From the NCBI RefSeq assembly GCF_010093535.1, contig NW_022985200.1, positions 1-64,000 of the forward strand: a stretch of DNA of 64,000 nt. Reading direction: 5' to 3'. The position numbers were made by a program, and so were the translations under genes. The DNA is from Lindgomyces ingoldianus. Taxonomy: Eukaryota; Ascomycota; Dothideomycetes; Pleosporales; Lindgomycetaceae. The number at the start of each line of letters is the position of its first letter. Within the stretch, counting starts at the first letter, position 1. Of this stretch, positions 21,364 to 30,847 are shown piece after piece. The notes under the pieces were generated by a model. The model ran no database searches and had not been told where the DNA came from. It worked only from the letters and a program-made list of their open reading frames with translations.

Positions 21364-23211
21364 ACGTACCTAACGGGTTGGCCGGCCACTTTTGCCAAGC
21401 CCCCACTAAAACCACTCTATTCTCTTGCAAAACAGCCTACTTTAGCCCTGTATAGAGCAATATAACATAAGATATTATTTAGAGTCTACTTCTACTACTT
21501 TTTTACACGTACGCAAGTTATGCCTAGTCTAATTGCACTGCCTGCATTACCTTTAACTTAGCTTACCTTCTTTAGCGCGCACCTGCGTCTTTAGCTTCTT
21601 TCTATTACTACGCGCTCTAAACTCTTTTAGAGTAGTTAGACAAGCCTTATTCTTAACTATTAAGGTCTCTTTTGCCTAAATCTACTTTCTTTTATGTAAT
21701 CTATGTTGTGTAGTAGCCTTATTTGCTGCTTAAAGCTCTGTAATCTTTTTTTACGCTAACACTAGCTTGTGCGTAATAATTACTGCCCTCTTTAAGACCT
21801 TTTTAAAGGCCTTTACTATAGATGTTAGTAAGCTATCTACATGCCTCTAAATTTTTACTTTTATAAGCATTAATTATAACTTAAATTTAAGAGTATTACT
21901 TAGAGTTTACAACTACTAGGGCTTATTATTAATAGGTAGTAGTAGTAATAGAGTACATAACTAGACATTAAGGGCTATTTTAACCTATTCTAGGTTAAAT
22001 GGGACTAAACTAGTGCCTTAAAACCCTTCTTAGATATTACTAAAAGTAATTACTATATTATAGGCGTGTATAAAGCATAGTAGAAACTTAAGTTTTATAA
22101 TATAGGTAATTTAGTTACGCATAAGATTTTTAGCTTAGCACCTATACACCTTCTTTAGAGGGGTAAAACAACCTACATTAAGAGGCTATAAAAGGTGTAA
22201 TAAGTATAGAAGTATGTAAATAGTAATAATCTTATTCTTTTTATAGTACTACTAAAAATTAAGCAAGTTATAGCTTTTATAGCTATTAATAATAAGAAGC
22301 TAATAAGCGCCTATAACTCTTCTCTTTATATGCTTATTAAAGTGCTTTAACTACTGCAGCCTAAGCTTATTTATTGTCTAGCTATTTTTAGAGACTATAA
22401 TAACCTAGTTCTAAAGCAGATTCTCTTCTTTATACTAGGTAGAGAGGTAATAGCAGCCCTTAAAAATAATAAAAAGTAAAATAGCTTACTTTATTATATT
22501 AATGCTTTAGATAACTATTATTTACTTTTTATTACTTTACTATATTACCTTTAGCTGTCTTTATCTTTCTAAAGCTATAATAACTGCTCTAGTTAATATC
22601 TAGCTTATTATAAAGCTTAACTTGTTAAAGTTATATGTGTCTTTATTCTAGATACTATACTTAGCTTTTATGTTAGCTACTAGGTAAAACTAGCCCTAGA
22701 TAACCTCTAGATTCTTATAAAGCACTTTTTTATAATTATACTTATAATTAAACTTTATTATAAACTTAGAGCAGTGCTTAACCTATATACTAGGCTAGTT
22801 TAAGCTAACCTAGCCTAGATTACGCTCTACGCGCAAGGAATTAGCTATATTAGCTATAGCTACAAGCCTAGAGGGAAATCTGCGCGTAATAAGCTTAAGT
22901 ATATACTTAACAACTACCTCTTTTTTAAGCTTAGTTAGATTCCTTAATTTAGGCTAGCATTCTGCTTTTAAAGGCTGTCTAGCGTGTTAATTGCTTAGTG
23001 TTGTGTAAGAGACATTATAGATAGCTATAGTGTGTTATAAGAAGAGTTTTAAGTCTTATTTAAAAGCCTAAAAAGCAAGCTATATCTAACATTCTTTAGA
23101 AGATTTAATCTAGTGTTGTTGTTAAGGCATTATGTAGATAGGTAGAGTGTGGTGGGGGCTTGGCAAAAGTGGCCGGCCAACCTGTGTGGCCGGCCAACCC
23201 GTTAGGTACGT
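21364..23211 (-). mobile_element. Fot-like transposon T2, copy a
   Basis: The ends read ACGTACCTAACGGGTTGGCC and its complement, flanked by TA (21362-21363, 23212-23213), with a length of 1848 bp. The right end has two tandem copies of a GGCCGGCC-containing subrepeat and the left end only one. The transposase frame is on the minus strand. It interrupts the outermost palindromic MITE. Confidence 0.88.
21500..22950 (-). pseudogene. T2 copy a transposase, RIP-inactivated
   Basis: On the minus strand near 22255-22305 the sequence reads LLIINSYKSYNLL, the RIPped form of the LLI-DG-SH catalytic segment of pogo/Fot transposases, followed downstream by the C-terminal region. Stops are frequent. It is less AT-shifted than copies b and c, with several GC-rich codons intact. 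The ends are approximate. Confidence 0.7.
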
Positions 23212-23523
23212 TAGTCTTAATAATTACCTACTTTTTTTTATTACCTAGCTTTAATAATTTAGCTATAAAATTAGCCTCTAAAAGTTATCTAGTGCTATAG
23301 TTATTTATTATTTTTTATAAAACTTTATATATAGCTGTAGCATGTTTTTTTAAAAGTTTTATATTTTATTTAAAGGCTTAACGTATAAGCTATATTTAAC
23401 TTTTTTTTTGCACATTTAAGTAGTATTATAGGGAATGCATTAGTGTAGAAAAAGTAGTTTAGTAGGGTCTTAGTAAAAGTAAGTAACTTAGGCGTGTAAG
23501 CAACTTGCCTGTGAAGTACGTTA

Positions 23524-23710
23524 GGTGTTGTAGAGTAGAGTGTAATTTAAGTAACTATAAAAATGTTGTAAGAGTAGACTGTTTCCTTGTGTAGACTGCT
23601 TGCTTATATAATATGTTATATTTAAATAATTATTATAATTAATTAGGCTTTTCTATAGGTTTTATTAGAGAATTTAACGCGTCTCCTAATTAGCCTTGTA
23701 CTAATAGATA
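23524..23710. other. Short unassigned spacer
   Basis: About 190 bases lie between two palindromic MITEs. The segment is AT-rich with no recognised feature and may be the original genomic target DNA. Confidence 0.5.
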
Positions 23711-23712
23711 TA

Positions 23713-24812
23713 ACGTACTTCACAGGCGAGTTGCTTACACACCTAAGTTGCTTACTTTTGCTAAGACCCTACTAAACTACTTTTTTTATACTAATACATT
23801 TATAATAACACTACTTAAATGTGCTAAAAAAAATGTTAGGTATAGCTTATACTTTAAGCTTTTAAATAAAATATAAAACTTTTAAAAAAATATACTATAG
23901 CTATATATAAAGTCTTTTAAAAGATAATAAATAACTATAGCACTAAATAACTTTTATAAGCTAATTTTATAGTAAACTTATAAAAGCTAAGTAATAATAT
24001 AAAGTAAGTAATAATTAAAACTATACTTAAGCTATATATGTAAAAAAATTTCTTTAAATAGCATTTATAGCTAATATAGCTAATTTTTTACACACTAAGT
24101 ATAATCTAGGCTATGTTAGCATAAACTAGCTTTATATATTTAGAAAGCATTATTTAAAGCTTAAAGTAATATTTAAGTATAGTATAACTATAAAAAAGCT
24201 TTTTATAAAAGTTTTAAAGTAATTTTAAAGTAAGTTTAGCTTTATAAAAAATATTAAAGCTAAGTATAGCATTTAAAATAATAACATGTATAACTTTAGT
24301 AAAATAAGCTTTATTATAAGCTAAATATTTATTAACTATACTTATACTTAAAACTTTACTTTAAGTTTTAAATAATACTTTATAAATATACTAAGCTAGT
24401 TTATGCTAATATAGCTTAGATTACACTTAGCGTGTAAAAAATTAGCTATATTAGCTATAAATGCTATTTAAGAAGAAAATTTTTACATATATAGCTTAAG
24501 TATAGTTTTAATAATTACCTACTTTTTATTCTTACTTAGCTTTTATAAGTTAGCTATAAAATTAGCTTATAAAAGTTATCTAGTGCTATTATTATTTATT
24601 ATTTTTTAAAAAACTTTATATATAGCTATAGTATATTTCTTTAAAAGTTTTATGTTTTATTTAAAAGCTTAAAGTATAAGCTATATCTAATATTCTTTTA
24701 GCATATCTAAGTTATGTTGTTAGAAATACATTAGTGTAAAAAAAGTAGTTTAGTAGAGTCTTAGCAAAAGTAAGCAACTTAGGTGTGTAAGTAACTTGCC
24801 TGTGAAGTACGT
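23713..24812. mobile_element. Palindromic Fot-derived MITE, copy 3
   Basis: This intact copy is 1100 bp, with ACGTACTTCACAGG at the left, its complement at the right, and TA on both sides. The two arms mirror each other around a centre at about 24.26 kb. Confidence 0.88.
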
Positions 24813-24814
24813 TA

Positions 24815-25571
24815 TTTAATTTTTAAAGATTAGAGAATTCTAGTGCTAGATGTGCGTAGATGAGACTGTGTTGAGCGACCGGATACAGTACTGTACAACA
24901 ACCTTGGAACCTTCTTCTAATCTTGTTCCCCTACAACAACGCCCACAACATATGCCCACTGACCCTTGAGGTGGATAGTTGATTGGGGTAGTAAATTTGC
25001 TATCCATGGGGTAGGAAGAATCTCCTTGGATGGACGTTGGGGTTCATGTAGCCTCAACGGTTGAGAACTCCAAATTCTATTCAGCCTCCACCTAATAATC
25101 TGACCCAGGGGACCCAAGACTCCTGCTTTCAATTTTCCATCCACTCAATATATTCTTAAACATCTTTCCCAGCCTTAATTCGTGTTATTTTCGATTATTT
25201 CAAGGGGATGTCTTTCGCCCGTCACGTTTCTTCTGTGGGTCTCAGTCAGGTTCAGCATCTCAATGTCTTTTAAATTCCTGGACTACGAAACAACCCCTCA
25301 TCTAAAGACATTTTTGGGTTTCTTGTGCCGAATGGCATTCAGACATGGTCACATTCTCATTGGATCGGATTTAGCTTTTGGGCACACTTTGGCGTTAGAG
25401 GGTCTCTTTTGGTGGATCCATACCTCCAGGTGGGCCCCACCCTTAGCTTAGATCCAGATTCGCAAGAGCCTACGGTATCCAATACGTAGGGTTTGCGTCT
25501 ATACTGACTACTATTTGTACTCAGAACGCCGTCGTCCTTTCATTCTCCCTCTTCAATGCAACCTCTTCAAG
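24815..25571. promoter_or_regulatory. Unmutated upstream region of the PAN/Apple gene
   Basis: Base composition becomes normal here and stays so to about 28.9 kb. The region should hold the promoter and any 5' exon of the gene that follows. No clear TATA box was singled out. Open frames at 24917-25144 (minus) and 25182-25451 (plus) have no recognisable domain and are treated as incidental, though a missed 5' exon encoding a signal peptide could lie here. Confidence 0.45.
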
Positions 25572-28045
25572 ATGCCTTGCACGTTTGACTCCCCGGGGCT
25601 TGTCTCCGTCTGCAATGTGGCCAAGCCGGCATTCAGCTTTGCAGATAGGAGCGCCAATTACTTTGGTCTTCCGGCCTCTTATGCCTCAAACGACAAAATC
25701 TGCCCCTACTCACCCGGGAAGAGCTTCCTGCCCGTGATCAAGAGGGGCCTGGACTCTTATACCTGCACACTTAACGTTGGCGATACCGCTTCTTCGATCA
25801 TCTGCCCTGTAATCTCAAATATCGCTGTCCCAGGGGGAGGTCATACGTTGATCTATATCAGCATTGGACCAGACCGCGACCCACTCATGGCAACCACCTT
25901 CATCGCCGGTCCATACCCTACTCCCCTAACCGACTCGGTCTACACTACCATCACAAATACGCTTACCGCCACGTCCCAATATGCCCCTGCAGGAACACAG
26001 GTTGTCTACTTCCAGCCAGCAATGCAAACTGCCTCGCCTGGGCCTGCACTGTCTCCCCAGCCTAGCAGCCCGATGCCTCCGCCTGTGAGTTGAAATTTCC
26101 TTGTACCCTGCATTTAGACTAATACTCGAGAAAAAGTCTTCCCCATCTAATCCGTCGGATCCATCCAACCCATCCGATATATCCAACCCGTTCAATCCGT
26201 CTAATCCATCAGGCACCCCAAATACTCCAGGCTCTCCAGACACTCCAAATTCTCCGGCATCTACAGTCCCTACGTCGAACACCTGCCCAAACGGGACTTA
26301 CATGAGTACATCAGCCGGGAAATTCGTCATTGAGTGCTACATTGACCGTGCTGATGGCGACATGGGACCAGTCGACGCCAACAGCCTAGAATCGTGTGTA
26401 CAAGCCTGTGCATCTACGAAGGGCTGCGTTGATGTCTCATGGATGGCTGAATCTCTGGGTCCATGCTATTTGAAGAATGGCCAAGGCGACCCGAACCCGA
26501 ACATTCAGGTTTGGGGAGCAAGATTGTTAGATGATACTGACCCAACAACAACTCCGAACTACCAACCAAATCCCCAGCTGACTAGCTCTTCCGGTCCTTC
26601 ATGTCCTGGGTCCGATGGCCAATCTTACTATAGCAATGGTAAAGTCTTCAAGATCACATGTGGTATTGATCGTGCCGTCAGTACCCCCTCCCTTGCTCGA
26701 ACTATTGTCTTAGTTGACATGATATAGGAGGGTTATCTATCTTCTGGTTGCCCCGTCGTCAATGTTAGCCTAGGCGGGTGTATGGACGCATGCGCAACCA
26801 CCTCTGGCTGTATTGACATGATGCTGTCCGGATCTACTTGTTTTCTCAAGATTTTAGTCAATCCGACTGTGAACAATGCCGAGGTTGCTGGAGCGAAACT
26901 CGTTGGATCATACGATTCGACAACCACTGTCACCACCGCCATTCCTGTTGGGACCACAGCCGCTCCTGCTGAAGCCACAGCCGCTCCTGCTGAAGCCACG
27001 GCCGCTCCTGCTGAAGCCACGGCAACTCCTGCTGAGGTCACGGCTACTCCTGCTGAAGCCACGGCTACTCCTGCTGAAGCCACGTCCACTCCTGCCGAAG
27101 CCACAGCCACTCCTGCTGAAACTACGGCCACTCCTGCTGAAACTACGGCCACTCCTGCTGAAACTACGGCCACTCCTGCTGAAACTACAGTCACTCCTGC
27201 TGAAACTACGGCCACTCCTGCTGAAACTACAGTCACTCCTGCTGAAGCCACGGCCACTCCTGCTGAAGTCACGGCCACTCCTGCTGAAGCCACACCCATT
27301 CCTGCTGAAGTCACACCCATTCCTGCTGGAACTACTACGAATGAAGGCGGTGTGCCTACGGTGACGGAAACCGCGGCGCTCCAGTGTCCGGCAGACAATG
27401 CAACGATTTATACTGGCAGTTGTGGCTCAACTTACATTGTTGAATGCTATTTTGATCGTTGGGATAGCGACAGTGAGTAATGACAGAGTGAACCCAGCAT
27501 AACATCCAAGTTGATGCAAAAACAGTGCTTGATAGCCCCAAACAAGCATTCACTCTCAACGAGTGCATGGAAATCTGCGATACTAGGGCTGGCTGCGTTG
27601 ACGTCTCTTGGGTCACCGACATGCCCGGCCCTTGTTACCTGAAGTCGGCCATCAACCCAGTCATCCTCAACAATGCTGTCTGGGGCGCTCGGCAACTCTC
27701 AGGTTGCACTTCTGGAGCTTCTGCAACCACACCTACTCTCGCCACAGAAGCTAACCTCCCACCTCCTCACCCGTATGCTAGAGGTTGGCGTCGGCAACGA
27801 AGAGCAGCACTGCCATCACGTGTGTATCCCCATCAGAGCATTATCCTGGGTACTTTTTCCTGTGGAAGTCACATTACTGACTTTAAGATTGTAGTACTTC
27901 GACGGGGACGGCTACCAAGACCATGACCAGCCGAGGAACCAGGTATGTTTCGATTACGGTGACATCTGAGAGCATAAATAGCCCGATGAACAAGATGACC
28001 GTCACGATTTGCTTCACCTGGGGGCCGTTTGTGACGCCGTATTGA
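25572..28045 (+). CDS. Three-PAN/Apple-domain protein with Thr/Pro/Ala/Glu repeat
   Basis: The proposed model is five exons, 25572-26084, 26137-26676, 26728-27472, 27526-27772 and 27895-28045, giving about 731 residues in one frame. Introns 1-3 are 51-53 bp with GTGAGT or GTCAGT donors. The last intron (122 bp, GTATGC donor, CTGAC branch) is least certain, and acceptor 1 could be 26130. Residues 1-170 form a Cys-containing N-terminal region. A Ser/Pro/Asn linker follows, then PAN/Apple domain 1 (about 221-305; CYIDRADGD...CVDVSW...CYLKN), domain 2 (about 327-414), an 18-unit repeat (about 429-554) and domain 3 (about 571-657, very like domain 1). A Thr/Ser-rich tail ends the protein. PAN domains bind protein or carbohydrate, usually outside the cell, but no signal peptide is visible from this ATG, so a 5' exon may be missing. 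No RIP damage is seen. Confidence 0.75.
26085..26136 (+). other. Intron 1 of the PAN/Apple gene
   Basis: The donor is GTGAGT and the branch-like motif GACTAAT lies at 26117-26123. The acceptor is AAAAAG ending at 26136, with GAG at 26130 as an in-frame alternative that changes the protein by two residues. Splicing is needed because the upstream frame stops at 26091. Confidence 0.65.
26677..26727 (+). other. Intron 2 of the PAN/Apple gene
   Basis: The donor is GTCAGT, the branch TTGAC near 26714 and the acceptor ATAG. Removing it restores PAN domain 2 across CGIDRA and EGYLSSGCPVV. Confidence 0.8.
26959..27336 (+). repeat. Coding 21-bp minisatellite (18 units)
   Basis: Eighteen units of 21 bp encode variants of a 7-residue motif, A-T-P-A-E-(A/T/V)-T, between PAN domains 2 and 3. 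Early units have Ala-Ala-Pro, middle ones Thr-Pro-Ala-Glu-Thr and the last two Pro-Ile-Pro. Such Thr/Pro-rich spacers are typically O-glycosylated in secreted fungal proteins. Whole-codon units allow length change without frameshift. Confidence 0.92.
27473..27525 (+). other. Intron 3 of the PAN/Apple gene
   Basis: The donor is GTGAGT and the acceptor AACAG. Splicing joins ...DRWDSD to MLDSPKQAF..., which aligns with the matching part of domain 1 (ADGDMGPVDAN). An alternative in-frame acceptor at 27510 would leave a 38-bp intron, short for fungi. Confidence 0.75.
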
Positions 28046-28519
28046 ATACTCACTGCGAATGTTAGCAGCTAAGAAACGAAGTGGGGGAGTTGGGTAGAGG
28101 TAATTAGAATGGTATGAGGGCTTGGGGTTTAGGATGCTGTCATTTACTACTTGAGTTGGACTGAGTTACCTGGATCTATAATGGATAATTTAATCTGGTT
28201 CTCTTAACCCTGTCTTCAAGAGCGACTCCCCTTGTAGTCGGCTAGACGAAACAAAGAACAAAAGCAAACACCCTAAGGTCAGAGACCACTTGCTGACCTG
28301 GATAGAACGCCGCAAACTGCTCTGAGCTAACTAAACTGAACCAAGTACTTTGTCTAGCGACTAGCCGACCCTTGTTCATCTTAACCAGATACTCTTGTCA
28401 TTTGTGCCGATTCCTTCTTTCGCGCCACGTCAAGCGTCGCACTACACGGCCAAGCAACACAACACGGAACAGGTCACATTATAAGGTCACGTGAAGGGAT
28501 CGGGCTAAGAAAAGGGGAT
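28046..28519. other. 3' flank of the PAN/Apple gene
   Basis: This stretch has normal base composition, and no second gene was found. It should include the 3' UTR and polyadenylation region. A candidate small MITE lies at 28237-28369. Confidence 0.5.
28237..28369. mobile_element. Candidate small MITE
   Basis: Imperfect inverted repeats (GTCGGCTAG at the left, CTAGCCGAC at the right, extending to ACAAAG/CTTTGT) enclose about 133 bp. The element is flanked by CCTTGT on both sides (28230-28235 and 28370-28375). Only one copy is in the window. Confidence 0.45.
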
Positions 28520-28913
28520 TGTTAGAATTGCAATCATATAATAGCAACCTAGGATTGTAATCCACTCAATCTCTAGATGTCAGATATGCGCACCTACTGT
28601 CAAGACAGAAGGAACGTTTGACGAAAGCTGCTACATAGTACGAGCAATAGGCTCGAACAGTATGTTGCTGCAAATTGCTGCATGTTGCAGCATTTTGCAG
28701 CATTTTGCAGCATTTTGCAGCATTTTGCAGCATGTTGCAGGCTGGTCGCGCATAGGGCAAGTGTGCGAGGGACCCGGATCGGCAAAACAAAAAGCCGAGC
28801 AACACGAGTAGAGCAGAAAAAGGATTGATAAATCAACACGATTAATACAATAAATCAATCATCCTATACATCATATCCAAACCCATCATTCATCTCAGGA
28901 AGCCTAGAAACAG
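28520..28913 (+). repeat. Copia-like LTR, lightly mutated
   Basis: It begins TGTTAGAATTGCAATC, a start resembling Copia-type LTRs of ascomycetes, after a normal-composition flank. The right end is uncertain: CA ends are possible at 28873 and 28913. No second LTR or coding region follows, so it is a solo or truncated LTR. It contains a 10-bp tandem array. Confidence 0.5.
28681..28740. repeat. 10-bp tandem array (CATTTTGCAG)
   Basis: Six exact-length units are seen: the first and last read CATGTTGCAG and the middle four CATTTTGCAG. It lies inside the Copia-like LTR. Open frames crossing it on the minus strand are incidental. Confidence 0.9.
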
Positions 28914-29235
28914 TGCTTCAATCTGACACTAGAAGGTATATAGTTACTACCTTGCCTTCTACTAGAGAGAACAGAGTGACTAGCAATTAAAAGCTACTTC
29001 TGCAAGCCTTAGCGCTTCTTACTACTTTTGCTATTAATTTAATTATTTAAGCTAAGATATAAAATGTTTTATAAATAAACTACCTACCTAACCTAATTAA
29101 AACACCTATGTAGCAATAGCGCGCAACACGATTATAATTTATATTAGTATACAGAATAGTACAACGTATTCTACTACTAAGCTAGCTAAACTACAAAGCT
29201 AGCTAACTTAAAACCTATACAAAATTCTACTTACT
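28914..29235. other. RIP-degraded DNA, unassigned
   Basis: Base composition falls back to AT-rich, with no recognised gene or terminal repeat. It may be the interior of the Copia-like element. Confidence 0.4.
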
Positions 29236-30006
29236 GTTATAACATCTCACCTTAACTTTCCTATTACTAGGTGTCTTCTAACAGTGACAGAGAGTCTAGG
29301 GGAAGAGGGTTACATAATACTTCTCTAACATATAGCAGGGCAAGAAGGGTGTACTGTCTGTTACAGATATCTTACCTTAACTTTCCTATTGCTAGGTGTC
29401 TTTTAACAGTAACTAGTCTCTTAAAGAAGAGTGAGATAGAAGAGGGAGAGAGAGTGTTAGGAAAAGGTACGTCACGTGATACTGCAACTTACAACAGTGC
29501 TTAGAGGGTGTACAGTCCTCTATATAATGCTTGTAGAGTAGAGGTAGAGTAGAAGAGAGTAAGAAGGAATAAAAAGAAGGTAGTAAGATAACTAGTATGT
29601 TTACAACTTTTATAAATAAAACAAAGTCTTTAACACGCTTCTAGTTAAAAAGAATATTAGATATATTACTATACCTAAGGCTATGCCTTAAAGAGTAGAA
29701 ACAACTATAACCTTCTACAGGTAGTAGAAGGTTAAGACTATATACCTAAGAGTAGTTGCAGTAGTTGTAAACGCTAAGGGGTAGGTGCAAACTAAGGTCT
29801 ACAACTACTACAACTACTTGCTAAGACCCGGAACTACCTGCTAAGTCTATGTACATATTTGTTCTAGCTTTGTTGTTAAGCTATACCTAATCTAAAGCAT
29901 CACGTAATGTAATCTTTATAGGCTATGCCTTTACTAGCCTTAGTCTATTCTTCCTTTGTAGAGTTAAAGACTTGTATGTTCTTCTAGCCTAACTAGTAGT
30001 TATAAC
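29236..30006. repeat. LTR-like sequence with tandem duplication at its start
   Basis: It begins TGTTATAACATC and a TTATAACA end lies at 30006. The starting 50 or so bases recur at about 29363 (both copies contain CCTTAACTTTCCTATT). It carries GGTGTACAGTCCT at 29507-29519, as do the R1 and R3 LTRs. No clear target duplication was found, so the exact ends are uncertain. Confidence 0.45.
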
Positions 30007-30273
30007 ATCTACTTTTTCTTCTCTAAGCTTTAACTTAAAGCTTATAGTCTAAGTAAGTTTCTATAATATAGTGTAAGGCTAGATGTCCTAGAACAGGCTA
30101 GTATAGCCTTACCCAACCTGTTTGGAGGTTACATAAACTGTGCTTTGTATATAAGCATGAATTCTAACAAGCGAGGCTTGGCAGCGATTCGTCTCTCTTA
30201 CAATACACTCCTATCTTTCTCCGAACCCTTGCTCTTAGTGCTATCCGTGCTATCCACTATCCTATCTTTACAG
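30007..30273. other. Unassigned DNA
   Basis: No gene was recognised. A short open frame from 30145 runs into the minisatellite and looks incidental. The region near 30120-30240 is less mutated than its surroundings. Confidence 0.4.
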
Positions 30274-30674
30274 CTAATGCTAATCTCTAATATACTAATG
30301 TGCCTAATTCTAATCCCCAACACACTAATGTAACTGATGCTAATCCCCAACACACTAATGTAGCTCTAATGCTAATCCCCAACACACTAATGTAGCTAGA
30401 GAGGTGGAATAGACGCAACTAACTATAATTTAAACATGTTTTACACAACTCATGCTAGAGCAAACTGCGTATAAATTAACATAAAGGTGCACTTATATTA
30501 GGTATACTTTTTAAAAAAAAAAAAAGAATGTAAGAAATACATAAGATAATAGAGAAATAGCATTACTAGAGTTTATCTAAAGAAATTATAACTAACTAGC
30601 GCGTTTAAAAGAAAAGATTCTGCTTAACTTTTTATTCTACAAACCTGAATATATTAAGCAGAGCAAGCTCTACT
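30274..30674. repeat. Repeat family X, copy 1 (minisatellite plus terminal hairpin)
   Basis: Four tandem units of about 30 bp (30274-30394, core CCCCAACACACTAATGTAG) are followed by about 260 bp of shared sequence. A hairpin then reads AGCAGAGC-AA-GCTCTACT (30657-30674). An inverted copy lies at 62348-62740. The hairpin end recalls Helitrons, but the expected CTRR end is not consistent between the copies. The class is unknown. Confidence 0.65.
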
Positions 30675-30683
30675 AATAAAAAT

Positions 30684-30847
30684 ACTAGACTAGTTTATGC
30701 TAACATAGCCTAGATTATGCCTAGCGTGTAAAAAATTAGCTACATTAGATATAGTTACTAGCTAAGAGGAAAATCCTTATGTATATAGCTTAAGTATATG
30801 CTTAATAATTACCTACTTTTTATTATTATCTAGCTTTTATAAGTTAG
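30684..30847. mobile_element. Fragment of a TIR-1 (Fot-like) end region
   Basis: The segment matches the right arm of the palindromic MITEs (for example 35750-35940) and stops abruptly at an LTR start. Its terminal repeat is missing. Confidence 0.6.

Larger units (their letters stand above)
4498..23521. mobile_element. Palindromic Fot-derived MITE, copy 2 (outermost host of the nest)
   Basis: The left end is ACGTAC... after TA at 4496-4497, and the right end ...GTACGT before TA at 23522-23523. The MITE is now in three pieces, 4498-5056, 21131-21363 and 23212-23521. It is split by a Fot-like transposon (5057-21130) and a T2 transposon (21364-23211). The pieces join in the order found in intact copies such as 35077-36176. 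Its own length without insertions is about 1.1 kb. Confidence 0.85.

Noticed and set aside
24917..25144. Minus-strand 75-codon frame upstream of the PAN/Apple gene
   Set aside because: No recognisable domain, no clear introns or partner exons, and a length expected by chance in unmutated DNA.
25926..27398. Minus-strand and alternative-frame ORFs across the repeat region
   Set aside because: They are shadows of the 21-bp coding repeat. Only the plus-strand frame links to PAN domains on both sides.
28681..28740. CRISPR-like array
   Set aside because: Units are contiguous 10-bp repeats without spacers, and the window is eukaryotic.
28566..28858. Three overlapping minus-strand frames rich in Cys, Met, Leu and Gln
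   Set aside because: They translate the 10-bp CATTTTGCAG array within a Copia-like LTR. Three frames open at once shows a repeat effect.
30657..30687. Helitron 3' end (hairpin, then CTAG ten bases later)
   Set aside because: The hairpin-to-CTAG spacing fits a Helitron in this copy, but the inverted copy at 62348 has no CTRR at the matching position.
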